Shown: positions 17,401 through 26,012 of the stretch, in pieces
Position numbering within the stretch: the stretch's first letter is position 1
How the letters are laid out: each line of letters opens with the position of its first letter
Origin: Prado023 sp963818445
GTDB lineage: Bacteria; Actinomycetota; Actinomycetes; S36-B12; CAIYMF01
NCBI GenBank assembly: GCA_963818445.1
Contig: CAWFSG010000004.1
Span: 54,994 to 118,993 of the forward strand
Direction: 5' to 3'
Length of the DNA stretch: 64,000 nt
Made by a program: the position numbers and the translations under genes
The notes under the pieces: generated by a model
Database searches by the model: none
What the model was told of the DNA's origin: nothing
The model's input: only the letters and a program-made list of their open reading frames with translations

Positions 17401-20400
17401 CCCGGCGAGGTCCTGGAAGCGCCCCGCCTCGTCCGGGGAGATCCCCAGGTGGCGCAGCTGGATCTGGCTCTGCGTCCAGCCGAGCATGCCGACGCGCTCA
17501 GGTGCGCCAGGTGCACGGTGCTGGTCGACCAGGAGCAGGACCTCGTCGCGGCTGGCTGCGACCACCGTCCAGAAGTGGAGGGTCACCTGATCGTCGGGGG
17601 GTACGTCGATCACCTGGCTGAGCGAGAAGATCGGGTCGAGCACGTAGCCGGTGCTCCCGGGCGGGTGGGGTCCCGCCTCCAGGCGGAGCGGGGAGCGGGT
17701 GGTGCGATTGCGCCCGATGAACGCCAGGCGGTCGGTCTCGGGCATGGGATCGCCGACCGCGCCACCCGCGGCACGCTTCTCGGACTTGGCGACAACGAAG
17801 TGCGCGGCCCACATCTCGGGTTCCCCGGCGGAGCGCCGGCGTCGCGTCGCCAGGATCGTCGCCGAGTCGGGCAGGTACTCGGTGCGGACGAACAACTTCG
17901 AGAACGCCGGATGGGCGTCGTCGTCGCGCATCCCGGCCAGCACGAGCTCGGCGTAGGAGCTGACGGTGATCCGGCGGTGGCTGCGACTGTCGTTGCGCAC
18001 CGACACCGTGCGGACCACCGCATCCGCCTCGGGGGAGAGCCGGTGCTCGACGGTGGTCCGCAGGCTCCCCTCCCACCTCGTGTACAGCGCCCGATCCTCC
18101 GCGAGGACGACTCGATAGGAATCTGCGGTGCTCCGCACCGGCTCTGCGGTGGCCGACCAGACGTGGTCGTATCGGTCCTCCCGCAGGTAGATGTAGTCGC
18201 CCGTGTCTGCGGTCGTCAGGTCGGGATGCCACCGCGTGATGGCACTGCCCTTCCACGTGAGCTGACCGCCGCCGGCCGGTGTGAGGATCAGGCTGAGCCT
18301 CCCGTTGGACATCAGGTGCAGTCCGGGAGACGTGGCCGACGCGCCGGTCAGGGTCCGCTCCGCCGGGGCGACGACGCTGCGCACTGATGGTGGGGTCCGG
18401 CGCTCGCCGGTTCGGGCGTGCGTGATGGGGACGTCGCGGGGGGCCCGTTCCTGGAGCAGGAGCTCGGTTGCCCTGACGGTGGGCTCGGCGTGGAAGCGCT
18501 CGCGCATCAGTCCGGCGTGAAGGACATTGTGGATGGCGACGATCGTCATGCCCTGATGGTGTGCCATGAAGCTGCGGATGATCGCGAACTCCTGGCTTGG
18601 CCCCAGCCGGGCGGGTGTGTAGTCGATGGCCTCGTAGTACCCGTACTGCCCGCGGGCACCGAGGGCAGCCAGCCTGCGGTAGTTCTCCACGGCCGCCGCG
18701 GGCGCGATCATGGAGGCGAGCCCCGTCGCATAGGGGGCGATGACGAGGTTGTCGGCCAGCCCACGTGAGATGCCGAGCCCGGGGGCACCGAAGGGGGAGT
18801 ACTGGTAGTTCAGGTCGAGGTCACGGGCGTTGTAGCCCGACTCGGAGATGCCCCAGGGAACCCCGCGATCCGTGGCGTACTCGATCTGTCGGCGCACGGT
18901 CCGTCGAGAGGTGCTGCTGAGCAGGCTGGTCGCCGGGGTGCGCATGACCAGCGGTGGCATGAGGTACTCGAACATCGATCCCGACCACGACAGCAGGGCT
19001 GCGCCGCCCCCCGCCGCGGTGACCGTACGGCCGAGGCGGAACCAGTGCCGGGTCGGGATGTCACCCTTCGCGATGGCCACGAAGCTGGCCAGCCGGCACT
19101 CGGAGGCCAGCAGGTCGTAGCAGTCCCTGTCGAGGGTGCCCTCGTCGACCTGGAAGCCGACCGAGAGCAGCTCGCGGCGTGGGTCCATCAGGAATGCGAA
19201 GTCCATGGCGTTGAACTCCCGGCGTGCCTCGTCGGCCAACCGCGAGAGGCGCCCGCCGATCGCGAGGACGTCCTCGGATGTCATCGCCGCGTCGCGCTGC
19301 AGCGATGCGACGCTGCGCTGCGTCTGTTCGATCAAGGTGCTGACCTCGGCAGGAGCTCCAGCCCCAGCCAGGTTCGCGAGGGCGGTGCCCACCGCGGCCA
19401 GACCCCTGGTGGGGTTCTCGTCCTGCCCCAGATCCCCGATGGCGGCGTCCACGACGAGCAGCCGCGCGCTGATCGAGGTGCGCTGATCGTCGGTGAGGGT
19501 CGTTCGATCGAGGTCAGCCAGGGCCTGGCGGATGAGCGCGACCCCGTCGGCGATGCCGCCTCGGCGGTCCCGGTCGAGCCCGGGATCCTCGATCCACTCC
19601 CGGCAGGTGCTGGCCATCGCCAGGAGGTGGCCAGCAAGGTTGCCGCTGTCCACGCTCGAGACGTAGCGGGGCCGCAGGGGTTCCAGCGAACGTGTGTCGT
19701 ACCAGTTGAGCAGGTGGCCGTTGTGATGGTCCAGGGCGGTGATCGTTCGCATCGTCGCCTCAAGGCGGTCGACGGTGTCCGCGAGCCCGATCCACCCGAA
19801 GTCGCGGGCGCTGGCCGTGGCCAGGAGGTAGAGGCCGATGTTGGTGGGGGACGTCCGATGGGCCACGACCGGGTGCGGATCCTCCTGGAAGTTGTCCGGG
19901 GGGAGGTGGTTCTCGTCCGCGGTGACGAACGCGTCGAAGAAGCTCCAGGTGCGGCGGGCGATCACCCTGAGGTAGGCGAGCTCCTCGGCGGTCGCAGCCA
20001 CCTCGACTGGACCGTAGGGCCGGCTGACGCGTTGGGCGACGAACGGGGCGCTGAGCCACAGGACGGCGGGGATGGCGGCCACCGCCATCAGAGCCGGGCC
20101 TCGGGCCGCGGCGACCATGAGGGCGGCGATCGGCGCAACGAACCCGAGCGCCATGACCCACACGAACCGCCGCACGGTGCCCTTGGCCCGTGCCTGTGCG
20201 GCGGCGGCGGTGGTCCATTCGAGCAGGTGCTTGTGGGTGACGACCATGCGCCACAACGTGCGCGCGATGGCGTCGACCATCATCGCGGCCTGGTGGCTGA
20301 GGAACACCAGGTTCAGGGTTCCCAGCGTGAGCCCCTGGGCGACATCTCCGGCCAGCGTCTGCGCCTGGCTGCGCTTGGTGACGTCCTTGCGCCGGAGCAG

Positions 20401-22941
20401 GACAGCGGGGATGAGGGGCAGCAGGGGCGGGAGCAGGAACGACCCCGCGAGCAGGAGGAGCCAGAACGACGCGGCGTTCGCAGGAAGCACGGCAAGGGCC
20501 ACCAGGAGCCCGACGACGAGGGCGACGGGGGTCAGCGAGCGGCGCAGGTTGTCGACCATCTTCCACTGCCCGAGCGCGCTCAGCCCCTGATGACGGTGCA
20601 GGATCCAGGGCAGGAGCTGCCAGTCCCCCCGGGTCCACCGGTGCGTGCGCGAGGCCGCCACCTCATAGGAGGTCGGGTGCTCTTCAACCACCTCGATATC
20701 GGTGACGAGCCCGGATCGTGCGTAGTTGCCCTCCAGAAGGTCGTGGCTGAGCACGGCGTTCTCCGGGATGCGGTCTCGCAGGGCCGCAGTGAGGGAATCG
20801 ATCTCATAGATGCCCTTGCCGGCGAACGATCCCTCTCCGAACAGGTCCTGGTAGACGTCGGAGATGGTGAAGGCGTAGGGGTCCAGGCCCTGCCTCGTCG
20901 AGTAGACCGTCTGGAAGTACGAGGTGTCCTCTTGGGGCGGCAGCGAGGGGGTGACCCGAGGCTGGAGGATCGAGTACCCGCGCGTCACGCGCCCCGAATC
21001 CGGGTCGAGTCGGGCGCTGTTCAGCGGGTGTGCGAGCTTCGCGACGAGCTTCCTCGCCGAGGCCCGGGGCAGGACGGTGTCGGAGTCCAGGGTGATCACG
21101 TAGCGGAACGGGCCGGGCAGTCGGCCCTCGATCGTTGTGTAGCTGGTGTCCTTCGCCCCCCGCAGGAGGGCGTTGAGCTCGTCGAGCTTGCCGCGTTTGC
21201 GCTCCCAGCCCATCCACAGGCCTTCACCGGGGTTGTACTGCCGTTCTCGGTGGAACAGGAAGAACCGGTCCCCGTAGCGGCTGTTGAGGTCGCTGATCCC
21301 GGACTGGGCCAGCTGCAGCAGGCTCTGGTCGTCGGCGCGGTGCTCGGTCTCGCTGTCGGCCCAGTCCGTCACAGCAGCGAAGTAGATCTCGCCGGAGTCG
21401 TTGGCCAGGAAGTGCACCTCCAAGCCGTCGACGAGCTCCTCGATGCCCGCCTGCGAGGTGAGCATGGTCGGCACCACGACCAGCGTGCGCAACTCCTCGG
21501 GGACCCCGTCACGCAGTGCCAACGCGGGCAGGAACGAGGCATGGAGCACCCGTGTGACCCGGTGGTTGATGAGCCCGAGGGCGAAATCGCTGGCAGGGAC
21601 CGCCGCAAGGATCCCGAGGACGAGGACCCATCCCGCGGAAAGGCCACCTGCGAGGCGATCCACCAGCCAGAGGCTGAGCACGACCAGGATTCCCGCGAGG
21701 AGGATGACGGCAGCGAGATAGCCCGGCAGTCCGGCCCTGCGGATCATGCGGGCGCGCCGCTCGCGCGGTGGCGACCGGTAGCCCAGGGACCGCTCGAACT
21801 GCCTCTGGCCCTCGTCGATGAGCCAGAACCCGACATCCTGGCCCAGGTCATCCGGTGCAGTGCCGGCCAGCCTGAGCGCTGCCCGCGTCACGTCGATCTC
21901 ATCCTGCCCAGAGCCACGGGCGAGTCGTTCGATCGCGGTGCGGTAGAGGTTGCGCGTCGTGAAGTCCAGGGCGGCGTACCCCGCGTTCGTCATCAGTTCG
22001 GCCTCGATCAAGCTGACCGACTCCAGCCAGTCCTCCCAGTTGACATCGTTGAGAAGGCGAAGCGACCCGAAGATGTTGCGCATCGTCACGGCGGCCCGCG
22101 CCTGTGCCTGGTGCTCCTCCTGGACAGCCTCCTCGGGATCGAGCCCCTGCGTGAGGAGCTCAGCGCGCAGCCAGGCCAAGGCCTCCTCGGCAGGCTGCTC
22201 GGCGAGTCGGCGCATCAACTGCACTGCGAACGCCCGCCCCGGGTGGAACCCAGCCCGGCCGGCCAGGACGTGGGAGAGGCCCTCGGGTGCCGAGCCATCG
22301 ATCCCCAGCAGGAGGTCCGCGATCTCGTCGGCAGCAGCACGTTGCTTGGCCGCTGCCACCACCTGCTCGGACACGCGGCGGACGTTCTCGATCAGGACGA
22401 TACGCAGGTTGATCGGCGCGGCCCACAGCTCGCCGAGCGTGAGCGCCTTGCGGGTCTCGTGGGCGTGGATGTAGCGACCGAGCTGGTCGGGGTCGAAATC
22501 GCTGTCAGTGTGCGCCACGTAGGCCCACATGATCCCGAAGATCCTGGGGTGGCCCTCGAGGAAGCCGGGCCCTAGTTTCGGCAGCTGCTTGAAGTAGCCG
22601 TCGGGCAGGTCCTGGTGCACCTGGCGGATGTGCGCCTCGACGGCGTGGAGATTGTCCACCAGCCACTGTGCAGCCGGCGTGATGCCGCGGCCGGACTCGA
22701 GCTCGCCCATGAGCCACTCATAGCACCGGACCAGGGCCCGGTTGTTCTGCTCGACGCGCGTGAGCAACGAGACCACAGGAGTCGCGTTGCGGACGATCAC
22801 CTGGCTGTCGGCAAGGCTGACGGCGTGGCGCTCGAGCAGCTCGTCGCTGAACAGGTCAGCGCGGATCGGCGCGTGGTCACCCCATGGTTCACGTGAGCGC
22901 CGCAGCCCGTGGGCCGCGCTCTGGGACGCACCAGGAGGCAT
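14446..22941 (-). CDS. cyclic beta-glucan synthase (NdvB/Cgs family; GT84 + glycoamylase-like + GH94)
   Basis: A 2831-residue membrane giant. The family polymerises glucose from UDP-glucose and cyclises it to a beta-1,2-glucan; Brucella Cgs is 2867 residues. The start is the ATG preceded by AGGAGGT, giving MPPGASQSAAHGL; a GTG at 23076 is in frame but lacks this. The order is: N-terminal soluble region (1-420); helices around 430-490; GT84 catalytic part with VVVPTML and a DSD motif at Asp619/Asp621, then HDLLEGNYARSG and the RTHRWTRGDWQLLPW motif; further helices (about 800-990); the glycoamylase-like region (about 1250-1500); and two GH94-like phosphorylase modules, the last with GTGDWNDGMN (Asp2505/Asp2508). 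In the family the GH94 part trims chain length. The frame is intact over 8.5 kb and the gene is monocistronic. Product linkage and cyclisation are inferred. Confidence 0.93.
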   Translation of the reverse strand: MPPGASQSAAHGLRRSREPWGDHAPIRADLFSDELLERHAVSLADSQVIVRNATPVVSLLTRVEQNNRALVRCYEWLMGELESGRGITPAAQWLVDNLHAVEAHIRQVHQDLPDGYFKQLPKLGPGFLEGHPRIFGIMWAYVAHTDSDFDPDQLGRYIHAHETRKALTLGELWAAPINLRIVLIENVRRVSEQVVAAAKQRAAADEIADLLLGIDGSAPEGLSHVLAGRAGFHPGRAFAVQLMRRLAEQPAEEALAWLRAELLTQGLDPEEAVQEEHQAQARAAVTMRNIFGSLRLLNDVNWEDWLESVSLIEAELMTNAGYAALDFTTRNLYRTAIERLARGSGQDEIDVTRAALRLAGTAPDDLGQDVGFWLIDEGQRQFERSLGYRSPPRERRARMIRRAGLPGYLAAVILLAGILVVLSLWLVDRLAGGLSAGWVLVLGILAAVPASDFALGLINHRVTRVLHASFLPALALRDGVPEELRTLVVVPTMLTSQAGIEELVDGLEVHFLANDSGEIYFAAVTDWADSETEHRADDQSLLQLAQSGISDLNSRYGDRFFLFHRERQYNPGEGLWMGWERKRGKLDELNALLRGAKDTSYTTIEGRLPGPFRYVITLDSDTVLPRASARKLVAKLAHPLNSARLDPDSGRVTRGYSILQPRVTPSLPPQEDTSYFQTVYSTRQGLDPYAFTISDVYQDLFGEGSFAGKGIYEIDSLTAALRDRIPENAVLSHDLLEGNYARSGLVTDIEVVEEHPTSYEVAASRTHRWTRGDWQLLPWILHRHQGLSALGQWKMVDNLRRSLTPVALVVGLLVALAVLPANAASFWLLLLAGSFLLPPLLPLIPAVLLRRKDVTKRSQAQTLAGDVAQGLTLGTLNLVFLSHQAAMMVDAIARTLWRMVVTHKHLLEWTTAAAAQARAKGTVRRFVWVMALGFVAPIAALMVAAARGPALMAVAAIPAVLWLSAPFVAQRVSRPYGPVEVAATAEELAYLRVIARRTWSFFDAFVTADENHLPPDNFQEDPHPVVAHRTSPTNIGLYLLATASARDFGWIGLADTVDRLEATMRTITALDHHNGHLLNWYDTRSLEPLRPRYVSSVDSGNLAGHLLAMASTCREWIEDPGLDRDRRGGIADGVALIRQALADLDRTTLTDDQRTSISARLLVVDAAIGDLGQDENPTRGLAAVGTALANLAGAGAPAEVSTLIEQTQRSVASLQRDAAMTSEDVLAIGGRLSRLADEARREFNAMDFAFLMDPRRELLSVGFQVDEGTLDRDCYDLLASECRLASFVAIAKGDIPTRHWFRLGRTVTAAGGGAALLSWSGSMFEYLMPPLVMRTPATSLLSSTSRRTVRRQIEYATDRGVPWGISESGYNARDLDLNYQYSPFGAPGLGISRGLADNLVIAPYATGLASMIAPAAAVENYRRLAALGARGQYGYYEAIDYTPARLGPSQEFAIIRSFMAHHQGMTIVAIHNVLHAGLMRERFHAEPTVRATELLLQERAPRDVPITHARTGERRTPPSVRSVVAPAERTLTGASATSPGLHLMSNGRLSLILTPAGGGQLTWKGSAITRWHPDLTTADTGDYIYLREDRYDHVWSATAEPVRSTADSYRVVLAEDRALYTRWEGSLRTTVEHRLSPEADAVVRTVSVRNDSRSHRRITVSSYAELVLAGMRDDDAHPAFSKLFVRTEYLPDSATILATRRRRSAGEPEMWAAHFVVAKSEKRAAGGAVGDPMPETDRLAFIGRNRTTRSPLRLEAGPHPPGSTGYVLDPIFSLSQVIDVPPDDQVTLHFWTVVAASRDEVLLLVDQHRAPGAPERVGMLGWTQSQIQLRHLGISPDEAGRFQDLAGRVRFPQRSMRAPERALREAGPQSMLWSLGVSGDLPILVVRIDDPADMDLVRQVIKAFEFWGLKRFAVDVVLLNEQSTSYAQDLQQALMSLAGSVGVRTGESDQTGRVFVVRGDQADPQSIAALIGAAAVVLVARRGDLATQLARPTPVGLPPTIAHLGRPQSITGTPNPSAPNLSEALPLLLFNGIGGFSQDGREYVTVLDGGRSTPGPWMNVVANEHFGFHATAEGAGCTWWRNSRDNQITPWRNDPVSTPVSEAIYVRDDATGQIASPTASPVAGGRHVAHHGFGYTRFTHDMDGVELDQTLFVAPDDPVKLSLLTLTNRTGRRRSLTVTAYAELVLGADRTETSRHILTDVDEESNALLARNPWSTEYPDQVVFLDMAGRQESWTGDRGEFLGLHGTAELPLAVFNGRPLSGSVGPGLDPCAALQQRIVLEPGAHADVLVVLGAGHDVAQVRELVARYRAIDPRESLDEVRRLWDQRLSAVQVRTPSSAFDVMMNGWLLYQTLACRMLARSGYYQASGAYGFRDQLQDSMTVALVEPGLARSHLLRAAGRQFLEGDVQHWWLPASGKGVRTRISDDVVWLAHAVCRYVQVTGDLAILDEQVPFIEGDLLGDDQDESFFQPVISNRSVSLYDHCVLAVQHALRHGSHGLPLMGTGDWNDGMNRVGAGGEGESVWLGWFLHATLTEFGELARARGDADFADRCRQEQASLVAALEEHGWDGAWYRRGYFDDGTPLGSSSRTECRIDGIAQSWAVLSGAADPERAEQAMEQLQEQLFMADEGIVRLFTPPFDVSEPDPGYIRAYPPGVRENGGQYTHGALWSVFAWAALGREDRAASTFQRINPVNHALTTQAAERYRVEPYVVAADVFSEEPHVGRGGWTWYTGSAGWMYRAGLEAILGLKRHGDVLVIEPCLPPEWTRVDVSYQFGGTTYDIAIVADCDPPRQVAHVSVDGVESRDGRLHLIDSGGTRPVTVQMESRRRGRR

Positions 22942-23201
22942 CGATGGCACCTCCTCGCTCCTCTGCGCTGCACGAACCTCACGAGGTCTCGGCTCGTCAG
23001 ACAAATGACCTCTTGACACGATACGTCCCAGAATGCTGGGAAGCACGGGTGTCGCCCACCTGATCGGCTGCACCACCTCCCTGGCAGGTGGCCCAGGCGC
23101 GGTGCTGGTCAGTCCGTCTGGGGCAGCGGGCGGGTGGAGATCCCGGTGGTACCGCCGGCCGTGGATCGTGGTCGTCGATCACGGGGGTTGATCGACTCGT
23201 G

Positions 23202-24335
23202 TCATTCGGCCCCGGGCGCGGGCAGCCGGGGCAGTTGGCGAGCAGCGCTGAGCAGGCCGCGCATCGCTGCCAGCTGGTCCTCGAGGTCCCATGCGAGGGT
23301 CGCGTCACCGACGTGCAGCTCGGTCATCGCCCAGCCGGGCACCTCGGCCGGGCGCCACCAGGACGGCAGCGCGACCTGGTCTGTCTCCATCATGCGCAGG
23401 GTTGCCTCGTCGAGGTGCTCGACTGGGAGGTCCGCGAAGACCCGGAACGCGTTGGTGTGCGGCGGGTCGGGGTGCACCCTGACGCCGTCCAGGGAGTCCA
23501 GGCCCGCGGCCAGTTCCCGGGCTCGCGCGCCGTATGCCGCCATCTTGGGCAGCCGCCGGCGAAGCCCGTCACGGGCGCCGACGGCGTAGGGCAGCATCGA
23601 GAACAGGGTCCCGCCGTGCCTGGCCTGCCATCGCCGGGCTTGCGCGACCAGGTCGTGGGAACCGGCCAGAGCGGCGCCGGCGACCCCACCGAGGCCCTTG
23701 TAGAACGACACGTACACGGAGTCGAACAGGGCGGCGATCTCCGCGTGCGGGCGGTCGTAGAACGGCTGGCTCTCCCACAGCCGGGCCCCGTCGAGGTGGA
23801 TCGGCACGCCACGCTCACGTGCTCGGCCGGTGAACGCCACCAGCTCCTCCCAGGTCGGCAGCAGGAACCCGGCATCCCGCAGGGGCAGCTCGAGGCTCAC
23901 CACGGCAAGGGGCCCGGCGAGGTCGTCGAGGTCGGCCACGGTGGCGGGGCGGGGCTCATGCGTCAGGTGCTGCACGCGCAGGTGGTGCAGCTGGGACAGG
24001 GCGTCGCGCTCGTGCAGCACGAAGTGGGACAGCCCGTGCACGGCGACCGCGTCGGTGGACGACCGCTCAACCCAGGACCGCAGCGCGGCCTGCTGCGCCA
24101 TGACCCCGCTGGGCATGAACACGGCTGACTCGGTACCCAACAGTTGCGCCACCTCACGCTCGAGCGCCTCGACCTCGCCGCCGGAGCCGTACCGGTCGAG
24201 GTCCGGCTCGGTCGCAGCGTCGACCAGCTCCGCCAGCCACGCCGTGGGGGTGATGTCGCCGTGCCCCACCAGCCACCGGGTGCACCCGCGACGCGCCTCG
24301 GCCCGACGATCGGGCGGCGGCAGCTCGTCGGTCAC
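23202..24335 (-). CDS. threonine aldolase / beta-eliminating lyase family PLP enzyme
   Basis: A 377-residue fold-type I PLP enzyme of the low-specificity threonine aldolase group, which splits L-threonine to glycine and acetaldehyde. Features are YGSGGEVEALEREVAQLLGT near the N-terminus (the usual YGxDPTVxxLE region), FMPSGVMAQQAALRSW, the Asp-containing PIHLDGARLWES, and the PLP-lysine region VYVSFYKGLGGVAGAAL. The C-terminal domain ends with an ESD-like small subdomain. The GTG start gives MTDELPPPD. It stands alone on the minus strand, 260 bases upstream of the glucan synthase start, with no evident link to it. Exact substrate (threonine, allo-threonine or another beta-hydroxy amino acid) is uncertain. 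Confidence 0.88.
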   Translation of the reverse strand: MTDELPPPDRRAEARRGCTRWLVGHGDITPTAWLAELVDAATEPDLDRYGSGGEVEALEREVAQLLGTESAVFMPSGVMAQQAALRSWVERSSTDAVAVHGLSHFVLHERDALSQLHHLRVQHLTHEPRPATVADLDDLAGPLAVVSLELPLRDAGFLLPTWEELVAFTGRARERGVPIHLDGARLWESQPFYDRPHAEIAALFDSVYVSFYKGLGGVAGAALAGSHDLVAQARRWQARHGGTLFSMLPYAVGARDGLRRRLPKMAAYGARARELAAGLDSLDGVRVHPDPPHTNAFRVFADLPVEHLDEATLRMMETDQVALPSWWRPAEVPGWAMTELHVGDATLAWDLEDQLAAMRGLLSAARQLPRLPAPGAE

Positions 24336-24678
24336 GCCGCGATGCTAACGCGCTCCTGGGCGTGCACGGCGCGGCTCACGTCCCCTCGCCACATGCCACG
24401 AGGCTCGCGGGTCATTCGATCGGGTTCAAAGCCGGTGCCGGGGGCGCCGATACATGCATCGAAGGGGGCTCGTCCTGGGTCATTGCCGGCCCGGGCCTCC
24501 CCGGGGTGACCCCTGCCTGGGCCCATTGCCCCCCGCGGGGGTCCCCCTCATCTCGTCGCGACGGCGTCTGGGACTTCGATGCCGGTGCAGTCGGAGCCCC
24601 GTACCGCTGAACCGAGGGGTCGCGGTTCGGCGAGGCATGGCCGGAGAATGCGGCCGGGTGGCCGGTGACTGTGGTCGC
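24336..24678. other. intergenic region, no supported gene
   Basis: About 340 bases between the threonine aldolase start and the end of the reductase-family gene. It is very GC-rich, with a perfect CCCCCGCGGGGG palindrome near 24530. Short open frames exist on both strands but none has a start signal or recognisable product. Confidence 0.5.
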
Positions 24679-25294
24679 CTACAGCGTGTCCATGTCGATG
24701 CCGGTGACAGGGATCCCGGCGCGCTCATAGACCAGCCAGGTCGCACCCTTCGGGAACCCCTGTGGCGGCTGTGCGGGTCGAAACGCTGCCGGCACGCCGG
24801 TGCCGTCGGGGAAGAGTCGTTTGCCCGCACCGAACGTGAGCGGATAGAGGAAGAGATTCAGCCGGTCGACGAGGTCGGCTTCGAGCAGCGACCGGATGAG
24901 GTGGCCACTGCCGATCACATGGATCTCCTTGAACTGGCCCTTGAGTGCCGGCACCTGCGCGACGCTCGGCCAGCGCGGTGGTGCCTGCCCACGTCGGGTC
25001 AGTCAGCGAGCGCGACACGACGAACTTCGGGACGGCGTTGAGCTTCGCCGCGATCGGGAAGTCGTTGCCCTGGTTCGGCCAGTAGTTGGCGAAGATGTCG
25101 TAGGTCTTGCGCCCGAGCAGCAGCGCGTCCATGCGGTCGATGCCGGCGCTGATCGCTGCGCCGGACTCGTGGTCGGTGTAGGGCCCCTGCCAGCCGCCGA
25201 ACTCGAAGCCGCCGTCGCGGTCCTCGTCTGGCCCACCAGGCGCCTGGTACACGCCGTCGAGGGTGATGAACAGGTCGGCGGAGATGATCCCCAT
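24679..25294 (-). CDS. dihydrofolate reductase family protein (RibD-C), frameshifted as written
   Basis: A RibD-C/DHFR-like protein split by one extra base near 24965. The N-terminal part (frame from ATG 25294) reads IISADLFITLDGVYQAPGGP ... LLLGRKTYDIFANYWPNQGN ... FVVSRSLTDPTWAGTTALA. The C-terminal part in the next frame continues AQVPALKGQFKEIHVIGSGH ... LFLYPLTFGAGKRLFPDGT and ends at the TAG at 24679. Joined, it has about 205 residues, normal for the family, with the glycine loop VIGSGH in place. It is related in fold to the 10071 gene but is not a close duplicate. It is followed by no partner; arr lies 28 bases upstream on the same strand. The single-base nature suggests a consensus error rather than decay. 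Confidence 0.8.
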
Positions 25295-25321
25295 GGAGTG
25301 CTCCTTCGCGTGTGTTGTTCC

Positions 25322-25783
25322 TCAGTCCTCGATGACGTCGAGGCCCTGTTCCCGCAGCTGGGCCAGATGGTCGAGCATCCCGTTGAGCACCTCGGGGTCG
25401 TGGCCTTGCCAGGTGTCGAGCTCGGCGATGATGCGCAGCGGGTGGCGAGTGCGGTAGGACTGCGTCGGGTTGCCGGGGAATCGCTTGTTGGTCACGTTGG
25501 GGTCGTCCTCGAACGGGCCGAGGGGTTCCACGACGTAGATGTGGCCGCGTTCGCCGCTGCCCGCCAGTGCGGTGGCCAGCTCAGCTCCCCAGGCCGCTGT
25601 CTCCACCAGCGCGCTGAAGTAGATGTTGTTGGACACCCGGCCCCCCTGGTAGTTGGAGCCGTACCCGGCCACGAGTTCCACGCCGACCTGCAGAGCGTTC
25701 TTCGTGCCGTGGTAGAACGGGCCCTCGATGTGAGCGCAGTGGTTGTAGGTGACCGGGATGTGGGTGCCGGCGGGCTCGCCCAT
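25322..25783 (-). CDS. arr: NAD(+)--rifampin ADP-ribosyltransferase
   Basis: A 153-residue Arr protein. Arr enzymes inactivate rifamycins by transferring ADP-ribose from NAD+ to the C23 hydroxyl. The match is strong along the whole length: GPFYHGTKNALQVGVELVAG (catalytic His in FYHGT), SNYQGGRVSNNIYFSALVET (Tyr), IYVVEPLGPFEDDPNVTNKR (acidic site), and FPGNPTQSYRTRHPLRIIAE. The start was set at the ATG at 25783, because GAGGAG lies eight bases upstream of it and only two bases upstream of the earlier ATG at 25789. It appears intact. No transposon or integron lies next to it, so it is probably an intrinsic chromosomal copy, as in many actinobacteria. Confidence 0.93.
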   Translation of the reverse strand: MGEPAGTHIPVTYNHCAHIEGPFYHGTKNALQVGVELVAGYGSNYQGGRVSNNIYFSALVETAAWGAELATALAGSGERGHIYVVEPLGPFEDDPNVTNKRFPGNPTQSYRTRHPLRIIAELDTWQGHDPEVLNGMLDHLAQLREQGLDVIED

Positions 25784-26012
25784 GTGCATGACTCCTCATC
25801 GTCCCCGACCGCCGAGCCGAGCGCCTCGGCGGCGTGCCGCGGGGAGCGTATCGCGGCATCCTGAGCGTGTCGGCGCTGCGCAGGCGGGAGACATGGCTGA
25901 GGTGCAGGCGGGCATGATCACTGGGGCCGCGGACGTGCGGCAGGACCACGCAGCCACGGACGCGAGGGTTCGTTCCTTGACCCGGTCCACCCATCGCGGC
26001 CCACAATGGGCC

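Noticed and set aside
19045..22575. 1176-codon open frame on the plus strand opposite the glucan synthase
   Set aside because: It is a compositional shadow of the GC-rich minus-strand gene: low-complexity Gly/Arg/Val/Asp sequence, no domain, no start signal.
24500..24600. GC palindromes after the threonine aldolase as a replication or attachment site
   Set aside because: They are short and made of C/G runs expected by chance at this base composition, with no repeat elsewhere in the window.
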